From assembly GCA_039962225.1 (NCBI GenBank), contig JAMPKV010000031.1, forward strand, positions 1 through 64,000: DNA of 64,000 bases, read 5' to 3'. Positions 26,981-35,328 of this stretch are shown here, in pieces (the first letter of the stretch is position 1; every line of letters starts with the position of its first letter). The notes beneath the pieces are model-generated. The model was not told where the DNA came from. It saw only the letters and a program-made list of their open reading frames with translations, and did not search any database. Both the position numbers and the translations under genes were made by a program. Source of the DNA: Microcoleus sp. AS-A8 (GTDB lineage: Bacteria > Cyanobacteriota > Cyanobacteriia > Cyanobacteriales > Coleofasciculaceae).

Positions 26981-27868
26981 ATGGATTTTACTCCACAACA
27001 AACCAAATCACAGGATGTCAAAGTTACGTTGCTTCTAACCGGGGGGCATCAGTACACGCTTTACCTCAAGCCAGATGACCCCCTCCTGCATAGTCTCATG
27101 ACTACAATTATGACTCGCGCTCAGAAGCAAGAAACGGTTTTTTCTTATTTATTTCAAGTTTCAATTGAAGGAGGTCGTGCGACTCTATCTTTTCCGAGTG
27201 AACATCTCGTTGGTTTGGTTACCGAACCTCCTGTTTATTGGCAGCAAAATGAGCCTACTAAACCTCAGATTCCAGCTGTTTTAGAATCTGAGTATGTGCA
27301 AATTGATAATTTTTTGACAATAGAAGAACATCAGAGACTCCTTAATTATGTTTTTCAACGAGAATCAGCGTTTGTTCCTACGAGTACTTCTACAGGCGAT
27401 TTGGACTATCGTCGGTCAATGATTCTCCACTCATTTCCGGAATTTTCTCAAATTGTCGTCAATCGAATTCAGGCTATTCTTCCTGATGTATTCAGAAAAT
27501 TAAACCTGCCATCATTTGCCATTGCTGAAATTGAGGCTCAGCTAACCTCCCACAATGATGGAAATTATTATAAAGTTCATAATGATAACGGAAGTCCAGA
27601 CACAGCAACTAGAGAGTTCACCTATGTATACTACTTTCATCAGGAGCCAAAAGCATTCTCTGGGGGAGAATTGCTAATCTATGACAGCAAAATTGAAAAC
27701 AATTTTTATGTAAAGGCAGATTCGTACAAAAGGGTTGAACCACGTAATAACAGCATCGTGTTTTTTTTGAGCCGCTATTTACACGAAGTGTTACCCGTTA
27801 GTTGCCCTTCAAAAGCGTTTGCCGATAGCCGATTTACGATTAATGGTTGGGTGCGTCGTCAAGTTTAA
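26981..27868 (+). CDS. Prolyl-4-hydroxylase-type 2-oxoglutarate/Fe(II) dioxygenase
   Basis: A 295-residue protein in two parts. Residues 1-95 (VTLLLTGGHQYTLYLKPDDP, VSIEGGRATLSFPSEHL) are a beta-rich segment that I have no name for. From YVQIDNFLTIEEHQRLL onward is a P4H-like double-stranded beta-helix: YYKVHNDNGS supplies His and Asp of the iron site, FSGGELLIYD follows, the second His is in LHEVLPV, and Arg in DSRFTINGW should bind 2-oxoglutarate. Such enzymes hydroxylate prolyl or other residues of peptides and proteins. It diverges from a JmjC-type dioxygenase across a short gap. Both could act on the same substrate or be regulated together. Confidence 0.85.
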   Translation: MDFTPQQTKSQDVKVTLLLTGGHQYTLYLKPDDPLLHSLMTTIMTRAQKQETVFSYLFQVSIEGGRATLSFPSEHLVGLVTEPPVYWQQNEPTKPQIPAVLESEYVQIDNFLTIEEHQRLLNYVFQRESAFVPTSTSTGDLDYRRSMILHSFPEFSQIVVNRIQAILPDVFRKLNLPSFAIAEIEAQLTSHNDGNYYKVHNDNGSPDTATREFTYVYYFHQEPKAFSGGELLIYDSKIENNFYVKADSYKRVEPRNNSIVFFLSRYLHEVLPVSCPSKAFADSRFTINGWVRRQV

Positions 27869-27942
27869 GGTCTGTCTGAAAACCTTTAAAAAACAAGAAC
27901 TCAGTACATCTCCTCTTTAGCCTTCTCTCGTCTTCTCTTCTT

Positions 27943-27988
27943 TTCTCTTTCTCTGCGTTCTCTGTGCCTCTGTGGTTCGTTAAAAACT
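27943..27988. repeat. Dispersed CACAGAGG repeat, copy 2
   Basis: TTTCTCTGCGTTCTCTGTGC then CTCTGTGGTTCGTTAAA; on the minus strand this reads AACCACAGAGGCACAGAG, related to copy 1 at 23521 in the opposite orientation. It sits between the converging dioxygenase and glycosyltransferase genes. This unit is one I recall as frequent between genes in cyanobacteria. Confidence 0.6.
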
Positions 27989-28032
27989 TACTTCCGAGAC
28001 ACACCCCTAATTCATAAAAAAATTTCAATAAT

Positions 28033-29571
28033 TTATATCCAAGAAGGGAACCACATACGGCTGTAAAATGCCTCAGGAGACAAGGGAAAACCGAGAAATA
28101 CAGGTAGCCAGAATACGAAAGAAATAAGAACTAAAAAGACTATGGTCACCCCCACCATCCGCAAGAAAAGGTCATAACCTCGTAAACATCGATCCACAAT
28201 CCAGGCTAATGCTAAGAAAGCAAAAATAGAAGCTCCCATGTAGTGATAAATAAAAGTACAGCGCGTTACTCTCACCCAAGGTAGTAAGCTAGCGATGTAG
28301 TTCAAAATCAAGTAAACTGCAATCCAAAACTCAGCCCTTTGAAGCACAGGAATCGTCGGATTGGCTGTGGTATCAGATGCCGTTACCCAAGTTCGGATGG
28401 TGAAAACTAACAGCGAAAGCACAACAAGAATTGCGATCGCAGATAGCCACCACAACACTGGATTCCCCATTCCATGTACATCGTAGTAAATAATCTTGGG
28501 GGGACTCGGCTTAGTGGGGAAAAATAACGGTGAACCTGGAGAGGGAGTTTCGTCCACTTTCTGGAAATAATACCCCATAGGACGAATCATCAGAGGCCAA
28601 GTGTACCAAGCAGAGCAATAAGGATGTTCCTGTGGGCCATTACCAACGTTTTGATGGTAACTTAGCAACTTCTGTTGCATTTCCCAGAATCCTGGTTTTG
28701 GATAGAGTAGCAAGTGGGGAATCCAAACCAAGCAGTAGACTAAGCCAGGGATAATACCTAAGTTCAAAAATATCTGTTGGAGATTCAGTTGTCCTAAATT
28801 CTGCAAAGGCGTCAGGGTAGCTTTCGGATTACCCAACTCAGGATTTGATGAAGACTCTTTGGGGAATAATTCAGCGGCTATTGAGCGGAAAAATGGTAGT
28901 GATCGCATCGCCCAAGCCAGGATTAAAATTAGATAAATACCCAATAAAAACCAGAGGCCATTCCACTTAACAGAGGCTGAGGCTCCAAAAAAAATACCAG
29001 AAAGACCCAACCACAACCCACGCCGCTTTTGCTGATTCTCCAAGGCTACAAGTAAACACCATTGACCCAACAGCCCAAAAATAACCAGATAAATATTATT
29101 CAGCGCATAACGAGACTCCACTAAGAATAGACCATCAACTGCCACAAACAGACTAGCGGTGAACCCATAGCTACGGCGGTGACTTAGCTGATAAGCGATT
29201 CCCCCCACCACTAAGGGAATTAGGGAACCCGTAAAGGCGTTCAGCCAACGGTAACTAAAAGTCGTGAGCTGAGTTCCCGTCAAATTGTTCACTGTATCCT
29301 TTCCAAAGGGAAAGTGACGGCCTAACCAGATACCAATAGCAATTAAGTATTTACTTAGGGGCGGATGAGTATCAAAAAAGTCCGTATGGGTTAGATAGTT
29401 ATTGGCAAATTTGGCAAAGTAAACCTCATCAAATACTAAAATATTAGGGCTACTCAGTCCCCAAAAACGCAACGACACTGACAGCAAAAATACGAGCGCC
29501 ATTCCAATCCAGAACCAAGGAACCAACTTTCTGGAGGGTCTGCTCGATAAAGTCATATCAACATCAGTCAT
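28033..29571 (-). CDS. PMT-family glycosyltransferase (protein O-mannosyltransferase-like)
   Basis: A GT39/PMT-type membrane enzyme of 512 residues with about ten hydrophobic segments (for example FWIGMALVFLLSVSLRFWG, IFGLLGQWCLLVAL, FWLPVFLGFPL). The catalytic acidic pair of the first extracytoplasmic loop is at Asp48-Glu49 in VFDEVYFAKF, followed by the family landmark DTHPPLSKY. The C-terminal third has the PMT 4TMC layout, with CSAWYTWPLMIRPMGYYF near 320. Relatives use a lipid-linked sugar to glycosylate Ser/Thr of exported proteins (bacterial and eukaryotic PMTs); a substrate other than mannose is possible. The overall length is typical of bacterial PMTs. It is convergent with the prolyl-hydroxylase-type gene. 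Confidence 0.9.
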   Translation of the reverse strand: MTDVDMTLSSRPSRKLVPWFWIGMALVFLLSVSLRFWGLSSPNILVFDEVYFAKFANNYLTHTDFFDTHPPLSKYLIAIGIWLGRHFPFGKDTVNNLTGTQLTTFSYRWLNAFTGSLIPLVVGGIAYQLSHRRSYGFTASLFVAVDGLFLVESRYALNNIYLVIFGLLGQWCLLVALENQQKRRGLWLGLSGIFFGASASVKWNGLWFLLGIYLILILAWAMRSLPFFRSIAAELFPKESSSNPELGNPKATLTPLQNLGQLNLQQIFLNLGIIPGLVYCLVWIPHLLLYPKPGFWEMQQKLLSYHQNVGNGPQEHPYCSAWYTWPLMIRPMGYYFQKVDETPSPGSPLFFPTKPSPPKIIYYDVHGMGNPVLWWLSAIAILVVLSLLVFTIRTWVTASDTTANPTIPVLQRAEFWIAVYLILNYIASLLPWVRVTRCTFIYHYMGASIFAFLALAWIVDRCLRGYDLFLRMVGVTIVFLVLISFVFWLPVFLGFPLSPEAFYSRMWFPSWI

Positions 29572-29632
29572 GAGTTCGAGAGTTCGCTAGTCAGTTGTGA
29601 GTTGACCAATAACCAACTACCCTTAAAAAACT

Positions 29633-29911
29633 TTACCGTCGTGTCCCCCGGTTGATCAGACCGAGTATGGCGGCAAAGATAGCAGAACCGATAATTGACC
29701 AAATAATCGGGAACGAACGACCTCCCAAGTTGAGAGCATAGAATACTGGGAGGTTAAATTCACGAGCGACCCAGATTCCAATGTACGCGCCAATAACCCC
29801 AACAACAATTGAGGCCAAGAGGCCACCTGTCGAGTAACCCACTAATACTTGTCCGAGACTGCCACAGATGGCTGCAATCAACAGCAACAAAAGAATCTCT
29901 ATGAGTGTCAT
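29633..29911 (-). CDS. GlsB/YeaQ/YmgE-family small membrane protein
   Basis: A 92-residue integral membrane protein with three hydrophobic segments rich in Gly and Ala (LIAAICGSLGQVLVGYSTGG, LLASIVVGVIGAYIGIWVA, WSIIGSAIFAAILGL). The glycine pattern is typical of the transglycosylase-associated GlsB/YeaQ/YmgE group, connected to stress response by expression rather than by known activity. Alone on the minus strand, 62 bases after the PMT gene start. Confidence 0.8.
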   Translation of the reverse strand: MTLIEILLLLLIAAICGSLGQVLVGYSTGGLLASIVVGVIGAYIGIWVAREFNLPVFYALNLGGRSFPIIWSIIGSAIFAAILGLINRGTRR

Positions 29912-30006
29912 GAATACTCCTAGCCGCTACATAAAGTCACTGATATATTCCCATAACTAGGCGCTGATTCCTCACTTGTGAGTCTGCCTACTCGACTCAC
30001 TCTTGT

Positions 30007-30420
30007 CTAAGTCTCCAAATCACGCGCCATCCTAATCGTATGTGGCAACACTCCCACCAAAAGTGCCAGTGCTTCATCGGGCAGTTGCCTGATTGTTTCA
30101 GAGTCAAAGTAGTATTCAAACTGCGTGAGAATCTGCTGAGCGCGTTTCACGGGTACTGGATTGTCTGTAATTTGTTTCGTCAATCGAATCCACTGCCGCC
30201 GCAGCGCATAAGCCCGCTGTCGATCTTCAGCAGATTCGGGACGGATCAACGAAAAGTTGCCCAATGGCAGCGCTAGTTTACAATCGTGATCGATGAATCC
30301 TCCTACCGCCGCGCCTGGACCTGCAAATTCTGCATGATAGCGCTTATAAAGAATTAAACCATTTCGACGCCGACTATTGACCACTAGCAGGTCATCACTA
30401 TCAAATGGAATTGGCTCCAT
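30007..30420 (-). CDS. Conserved protein of unknown function
   Basis: A 137-residue soluble protein that I do not recognise. Its first half (MEPIPFDSDDLLVVNSRRRN, LILYKRYHAEF, GGFIDHDCKLALPLG) has alternating hydrophobic strands, and its second half (RAYALRRQWIRLTKQITDNP, AQQILTQFEYYFD) is helical, with a long C-terminal helix. No catalytic motif or signal peptide was seen. Similar short proteins seem common in cyanobacteria. Neighbours are a stress-type membrane protein gene and a possible short ORF, without functional hint. Confidence 0.6.
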   Translation of the reverse strand: MEPIPFDSDDLLVVNSRRRNGLILYKRYHAEFAGPGAAVGGFIDHDCKLALPLGNFSLIRPESAEDRQRAYALRRQWIRLTKQITDNPVPVKRAQQILTQFEYYFDSETIRQLPDEALALLVGVLPHTIRMARDLET

Positions 30421-30454
30421 AAGTTTATATACTTAACCAAAGCTCATGATTTAA

Positions 30455-30625
30455 CTAAAACTCCCCCGAAGTAGGAGGTCTGCGCCTTGGTGGTTTTGGA
30501 GGAACGCCTGAATCAGATGCCTCAGTGCAAAGCGTCTCTGAGTTAAGAGCTGATTGAGGCAGAAAATGATGCAGAATTCTAAGATTATCAGGTATTTCTC
30601 GACCTAAAGTCTTGTGCTGGCTCAT
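30455..30625 (-). CDS. Possible 56-residue proline-rich protein
   Basis: A short frame reading MSQHKTLGREIPDNLRILHH onward and ending in a Pro/Arg-rich tail (GVPPKPPRRRPPTSGEF). Codon use looks coding and it begins 23 bases after the ankyrin gene ends, on the same strand, but no Shine-Dalgarno precedes it. It is too short to assign. It could be a real small protein co-transcribed with the ankyrin gene or with the 137-residue protein, or chance. Confidence 0.35.
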   Translation of the reverse strand: MSQHKTLGREIPDNLRILHHFLPQSALNSETLCTEASDSGVPPKPPRRRPPTSGEF

Positions 30626-30647
30626 AATAACAGTCAGCCGCTTTAAA

Positions 30648-32180
30648 CTACTCTTGTGCTCCAGCTACCTTCAGCCGTTTCACTACCTCAGGATAGCCAT
30701 TAAACTCTGCCAGCATCAAAGCCGTATAGCCTCCCCGATTTTTCACATTGACCTGTGCACCAGCATCCAGCAACAGTTGCACCGCCACGGCATAACCCCG
30801 ATGAGCTGACCACATCAAAGCGGTAGCACCCGTCTGATCTTGGCCATTGACTGGGGCACCTGCGTCCAATAGGTGTCGCATGAGGGTCGTGTCTCCTTGG
30901 TCTGCTGCCTTCATCAACAGGGTCTTCCCGTCAGTGGTGGTGATATTGGCAGGCGCACCCGCATCTAGCAAAACCTTAATGGTTTCTGCGTGACCCTGAG
31001 AGACTGCCAGCGTTAGAGGTGTCTCACCCTGGTTTGTTACATTCAAGTCTGCTCCTTTTTGTACTAAATCCGACACAATTTCGGTATAACCGTGTAAGGT
31101 TGCCAGGATTAAGGCTGTATCGCCCAGATGATTCCTCGCCTCAAGATCAGCTCCTGCTTGAAGCAGGAGACCGACCACTCCACCATGACCTTCCACAGTT
31201 GCCAGATGTAAAGCTGTCTCTTGGTCGCGGTTCCTGAGATTGATATCAGCCCCAGCGTTCAGCAAGGCTGTGACCACAGCATGATGCCCCCCAGCCGCCG
31301 CCGCCATCAAAGCAGTCTCTCCTGTCCAGTTTGGCAGATTCGCGTCAGCCCCCTGATTGAGTAAGGCTTGCACAACATCTGTATGACCTTGGTCAGCAGA
31401 TAAAGTCAAAGCTGTTTCACCGTCTTGGTCTTGGGCATTGATATTGATATCCGTAGTGGCGGTTAATAGATAGACCACCTGCAAATATCCTAATTCAGCG
31501 GCCTGCATGAGAGGGGTTCTGCCATCCGGATTAGGGGCGTCTGCCCTGACTCCATGTTCTAGCAAAACTTGTGATACCTGAGCGTGACCTTCACTGGCGG
31601 CTAGGTTTAAGGCACCCTCACTTAGGGTGGCATCTGCACCCGCTTTTAGCAAGGCTCTCACGACTTCGGCATGACCGTTCTGAGCGGCTAAGTTTAAGGC
31701 CGTATCTTCATCTTGATCTTGGACATTGACATCGGCTCCCGCATCGAGCAAAATTTGGACGATCTTGAGGTAACCTTTGTGTGCCGCTACCATGAGGGCT
31801 GTGCTGCCATCATCATTTGTGATATTGACATCTGCGCCAGCCCCTACCAACGTGTGTACAACATCAGCCTGAGCGGCAGCACAGGCCAGCATTAAAGCCA
31901 CAAGGCCATAGCGTTCTCTTCGCTGGTCAGGATTGGCTCCCGCAGCTAACAACACGCGAACGATTTCGGTGTAGCCGGATTGGGCGGCAAACATCAAAGC
32001 AGTGGTGCCATCGCGATCGCAGGTATTGACATTCGCCCCCTGAGCCAGGATGGCTTTGAGTTGAGTCAGGTCACCCCTTTGAGCCGCTTTTAGGAATAAA
32101 ACGTCTTGGTTTGAGGTCATTTCTTCAGCCACGTCAAGAGCGCCGTGTAAACTTAGCGCCAAATCAGCTCTGTGAGTCAT
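30648..32180 (-). CDS. Ankyrin-repeat protein (about 15 repeats)
   Basis: A 510-residue protein made almost wholly of 33-residue ankyrin repeats. I count about 15, running from NQDVLFLKAAQRGDLTQL to NGYPEVVKRLKVAGAQE, each with the TALMLAAQ-GH-EVV-LLL-AGADVN pattern. No signal peptide, membrane segment or enzymatic domain is present, so it is likely a cytoplasmic protein-binding scaffold. Repeat five lacks part of the loop (EGALNLAASEGHAQVS), a natural variation. An ATG at 32120 lies 20 residues in and is nearer the first repeat; the ATG at 32180 has an AGGAG very close upstream. The partner is unknown. Confidence 0.92.
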   Translation of the reverse strand: MTHRADLALSLHGALDVAEEMTSNQDVLFLKAAQRGDLTQLKAILAQGANVNTCDRDGTTALMFAAQSGYTEIVRVLLAAGANPDQRRERYGLVALMLACAAAQADVVHTLVGAGADVNITNDDGSTALMVAAHKGYLKIVQILLDAGADVNVQDQDEDTALNLAAQNGHAEVVRALLKAGADATLSEGALNLAASEGHAQVSQVLLEHGVRADAPNPDGRTPLMQAAELGYLQVVYLLTATTDININAQDQDGETALTLSADQGHTDVVQALLNQGADANLPNWTGETALMAAAAGGHHAVVTALLNAGADINLRNRDQETALHLATVEGHGGVVGLLLQAGADLEARNHLGDTALILATLHGYTEIVSDLVQKGADLNVTNQGETPLTLAVSQGHAETIKVLLDAGAPANITTTDGKTLLMKAADQGDTTLMRHLLDAGAPVNGQDQTGATALMWSAHRGYAVAVQLLLDAGAQVNVKNRGGYTALMLAEFNGYPEVVKRLKVAGAQE

Positions 32181-32286
32181 CGCTCCTAGATAGAGATGCG
32201 ATTGAGAGCTAATCAGACTTTAGAGAAAATGACAGCTATGCTAAGTTAAGTTTTATCAAGATTCTTAAACGGCTCTCTCCAATCCT

Positions 32287-32757
32287 ATGAACCTCACAAT
32301 TCCCGAATCGGTTAAAGTCTGGTCTCAATTCCTACACCCAATCATCATGTGGGTCATCCTGGCGCTCTCCATTTATGCACTGTATTTAGGGATTCAAGTG
32401 CAACGCACTCGCTATGCTGACGGTGATATCAAGAAAGAGCTGATTAAAGGCCGATATAACGTGAAGCACTATCAAATGGGTTCAGTGCTTCTCGGTCTGA
32501 TGGTTGTCGGCGCGATCGGGGGAATGGCGGTTACCTACATCAACAATGGCAAGCTATTTGTGGGTCCTCACTTGGTCGCTGGTTTAGGCATGACAGCACT
32601 CATTGCCATGTCTGCCTCTCTCTCCCCGTTTATGCAGAAGGGGCAAAACTGGGCACGCTTCACCCACATTGCTCTAAATGTCGTTCTTTTGGGCTTATTT
32701 GGCTGGCAGGCCGTCACCGGTGTAGAAATTGTCCAACGGATTGTGAGCAAAATGTAG
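32287..32757 (+). CDS. DUF4079-domain membrane protein
   Basis: A 156-residue membrane protein with four predicted segments (HPIIMWVILALSIYALYLG, GSVLLGLMVVGAIGGMAV, HLVAGLGMTALIAMSASLSP, THIALNVVLLGLFGWQAV). Positioned histidines (LHP, KHYQMG, PHLVAG, FTHIALN) recall b-type cytochrome helices, and the family is often annotated DUF4079, found in cyanobacteria and plastid-bearing organisms. A haem-binding role is an inference. It diverges from the ankyrin gene (106-base gap). Confidence 0.8.
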   Translation: MNLTIPESVKVWSQFLHPIIMWVILALSIYALYLGIQVQRTRYADGDIKKELIKGRYNVKHYQMGSVLLGLMVVGAIGGMAVTYINNGKLFVGPHLVAGLGMTALIAMSASLSPFMQKGQNWARFTHIALNVVLLGLFGWQAVTGVEIVQRIVSKM

Positions 32758-32805
32758 CTTTTTTGTCCTTAGTCCTGAATCTGAGCAAGGATTGACACTG
32801 GGTAG

Positions 32806-32900
32806 GTTGACAAGTTGACAGCTTGATAGGTTCTAGCGTTCAAACCTGACACCCGCAGGCTCACTAGCGCTACGCTATCAACTTTCAACCTTTAACCCTT
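32806..32900. repeat. Heptameric repeat-rich spacer
   Basis: AGGTTGACAAGTTGACAGCT at 32803-32822 followed by GTTCTAGCG, and at about 32877-32898 ATCAACTTTCAACCTTTAAC in the opposite sense. These are GTTGAxx-type short repeats as seen in the rpo operon spacers. Confidence 0.45.
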
Positions 32901-32914
32901 TGACTTACGATCCC

Positions 32915-33625
32915 TTAGCGCCTCTTCAATTTTTTAGGCATGGGTATACCCAAACTAGAGTGAAAATCTTCCTGTACTTTGTGCGTCAAGCGCCGAGAAA
33001 CTTGTCTCACCACTTGGCGCATGAGGCTATCGCCTGTGCTTTGAATCAATGACTGGGGTAATTTGTGGATAAACCGGGGAAACCGAATGCCAACCCTCAG
33101 ATCCAGTTCCCACTCTACACGAGTGACGGCCTTGGGTAGGGATGCTTCCTTCTGTTCGTAGTTTTGAAAATATTCACTGCCGGGTACTTCCACAAAGGTT
33201 TGAGAAGCTTGGAAATCAACCTCATAGCCCGGAGCCACATAATTGGGGATGGGGACTGTCCGAATTCGGTAGATTTTATCCTCTTGAGGAAGCAGTTCTA
33301 AACCAATTTTTGGCTCCACCTCATAGCCAAACGACCCAAAGCGCCCAATGACTAAGGCGTAGGCATTCCGATCAATGGATTCTACCTTCATGGGATGGGC
33401 GCAACGGGTAAACCAATTCTCATGAGCATCTAGATAGGCAGTGACTTTCTCAGCTTCCGCATACAGTTCCATAAAGTCTTGAAAGTAGCTGTGAAACTGA
33501 GTTACTTCACTGGTTAAGTCAGGTACTGGTGTCACTAAACTGTCAGCCTCGGCAAAACCGGATTGGGCATTCAAATGGGTCTTTTCGGCTTCAAACGGTT
33601 GATCGTCAGCGAATTGCGAATACAT
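32915..33625 (-). CDS. DUF1997-family protein
   Basis: A 236-residue soluble protein. Its domain (roughly 65-236) starts with AYLDAHENWFTRCAHPMKV, runs through ALVIGRFGSFGYEVEPKIGL and ends with PRFIHKLPQSLIQSTGDSLM and SRRLTHKVQEDFHS. This matches DUF1997, shared by cyanobacteria and plant plastids, with a lipid- or ligand-binding fold presumed by shape. The first 60 residues (YSQFADDQPFEAEKTHLNAQ) are variable and acidic. Activity is unknown. Next to an SDR gene on the other strand. Confidence 0.78.
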   Translation of the reverse strand: MYSQFADDQPFEAEKTHLNAQSGFAEADSLVTPVPDLTSEVTQFHSYFQDFMELYAEAEKVTAYLDAHENWFTRCAHPMKVESIDRNAYALVIGRFGSFGYEVEPKIGLELLPQEDKIYRIRTVPIPNYVAPGYEVDFQASQTFVEVPGSEYFQNYEQKEASLPKAVTRVEWELDLRVGIRFPRFIHKLPQSLIQSTGDSLMRQVVRQVSRRLTHKVQEDFHSSLGIPMPKKLKRR

Positions 33626-33847
33626 ACCTGCTCCACTACGTCGGTTGACTATTGCCTATGTTAAGGATTCCCACTTGCGGTACAAATTCTCACTTTAGTT
33701 TCGTCAATTTACGGTCAAGACGAGTACACATTTATAAAGTTCATACAATTGAGGAGTTAAGGTTTACTGCTAAAGAGAGAATTTCTTGCTCACCTAGCAT
33801 AGCTTGTGAATCTTGTAGTCAACCATTAGTGAATGACGGAGAGAGGA

Positions 33848-34507
33848 ATGAAAGCATTTGTTGCCGGAGCTACAGGCGAGACAGGACGCCGGATTGTACA
33901 AGAATTGGTTAAGCGCAATATTCCAGTTCGGGCGTTAGTCCGGAATTTGGAAACAGCGAAAGAAATTCTGCCGCCCCAAGCGGAACTGATCGTGGGAGAT
34001 GTGTTAAAGCCAGAGAGTCTCAGTGCAGCGATCGCAGATAGTACGGTCATTTTGTCAGCGACGGGTGCCAAACCCAGTCTCGATCCAACGGGGCCTTACA
34101 AAGTAGACTATGAGGGTACAAAAAACTTGGTAGACGTAGCCAAGAGCAAAGGCATTGAACACTTTGTCATGGTCTCTTCTCTGTGTGTATCCCAACTTTT
34201 CCATCCGCTCAACCTGTTTTGGCTGATTCTGGTATGGAAGAAGCAAGCGGAGGAATACCTCACCAAAAGTGGGTTGACTTATACGATTGTGCGACCTGGG
34301 GGCCTCAAGAACGAAGATAACCCAGACTCTGTTGTCATGTCATCAGCCGATACTCTGTTTGATGGAAGTATTCCTCGCACAAAGGTGGCACAAGTTTGTG
34401 TCGAGGCGCTGTCACAATCGGAAGCACGCAATAAAATTGTAGAAGTAGTTGCTAAGCCAGAGGTTCCGGAGCAAAGCTGGGATCAGCTATTTGCTAAAGT
34501 GGTCTGA
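33848..34507 (+). CDS. Atypical SDR / NAD(P)-binding protein
   Basis: A 219-residue short-chain dehydrogenase-like protein of the NmrA/atypical SDR type, related in appearance to plastid Tic62-like and Ycf39-like proteins. FVAGATGETGRRIVQEL near its start is the glycine-rich NAD(P) loop, VRALVRNLETAK sets NADP preference, and VSSLCVSQLFHP replaces the usual active-site Tyr-Lys region. The canonical YxxxK is not seen, so it may bind NAD(P)H without acting as a classical dehydrogenase. ATG 33848 has AGAGGA directly upstream; another in-frame ATG lies at 33833. Its substrate or partner is unknown. Confidence 0.85.
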   Translation: MKAFVAGATGETGRRIVQELVKRNIPVRALVRNLETAKEILPPQAELIVGDVLKPESLSAAIADSTVILSATGAKPSLDPTGPYKVDYEGTKNLVDVAKSKGIEHFVMVSSLCVSQLFHPLNLFWLILVWKKQAEEYLTKSGLTYTIVRPGGLKNEDNPDSVVMSSADTLFDGSIPRTKVAQVCVEALSQSEARNKIVEVVAKPEVPEQSWDQLFAKVV

Positions 34508-34649
34508 TAGGTTAAATAATCTCTGGTCAGTGGGCAACGCTTGCGCCTTTTTTTGAGCTGCGTGAGGCGCATTCAATTGGGTACATCGATCACCCTGGCG
34601 AAAATTTATTAGCTTAAAATTCAAAAAGAGATTTTTCTCCAGATTTGCC

Positions 34650-35294
34650 TTGAAGAATCTACTTGCGAAAATCAGTGCCTTAGCGCTAGCAGTCATGCTG
34701 TTTGAGCTGTCTAAAGGCAATTGGGTACAACGCTTTTACCCTTACCTTCAGTATCCAAAAAGTGCTTATGGGACACCGCCTTTGGTGATGCAGGGGGGCG
34801 ATCCCTACATTCGTGCGTTGATGCGAACGATCACGGCAAGTGAAGCCAATGACTCTCAACCTTATACACTCCTCTATGGCGGCGATCGCGCCTGGGATTT
34901 GAGCCGTCATCCGAACCGCTGTGTCCGGATTGTGGCAGGTCCCAATGTGGGCAACTGTACAACAGCGGCGGGACGCTATCAGTTTCTTAATACTACCTGG
35001 GATAAGATGGCGCAGCGCTATCATCCCCAACCTTCAGGTTTTTTATTTTGGCGAAACTATGGCTTTCAGCCGGAGTATCAGGATGCTGTGGTTTACCGTT
35101 GGTTGAGTGATAAAAACGCTTGGGGCGTCGATCTTTCTAAACAACTGCGTAAGGGAAGAGTGAATGATGTTTTGCGTCGGCTGTCGGGAACCTGGACAAG
35201 TTTGGGTTATGGAATAGAGACTAATTCCATGTCAGGGTATTTGCCCACCATTTATCAGCGGATGCTAAAGGAAGAGTTGAAAAAATCTGGGTGA
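34650..35294 (+). CDS. Lysozyme-like (lambda endolysin type, GH104-like) exported protein
   Basis: A 214-residue protein with an N-terminal hydrophobic signal (LLAKISALALAVMLF) and a domain resembling bacteriophage lambda lysozyme, a lytic transglycosylase of glycan strands. Indicators are the opening ALMRTITASEANDSQPYTLLYGG (Glu as the probable catalytic residue), the motif TAAGRYQFLNTTWDKMA, and YQDAVVYRWLSDK. In cyanobacteria such proteins are chromosomal and probably remodel peptidoglycan. The start is a TTG at 34650, which keeps the signal segment; a shorter form from ATG 34695 would lose most of it. No phage genes are near. Confidence 0.82.
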   Translation: MKNLLAKISALALAVMLFELSKGNWVQRFYPYLQYPKSAYGTPPLVMQGGDPYIRALMRTITASEANDSQPYTLLYGGDRAWDLSRHPNRCVRIVAGPNVGNCTTAAGRYQFLNTTWDKMAQRYHPQPSGFLFWRNYGFQPEYQDAVVYRWLSDKNAWGVDLSKQLRKGRVNDVLRRLSGTWTSLGYGIETNSMSGYLPTIYQRMLKEELKKSG

Positions 35295-35328
35295 GGTGGA
35301 AGAGGGGAGAGTGAAAAATTGACAAATT

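Noticed and set aside
30648-32180. Repeated 99-base periodicity read as a possible DNA repeat array
   Set aside because: It is explained by the 33-residue ankyrin repeats of the encoded protein.
34650-35294. Lysozyme-like gene as a sign of a prophage
   Set aside because: No other phage gene (holin, terminase, tail, integrase) is near; the protein has a signal sequence and fits a chromosomal cell-wall enzyme.
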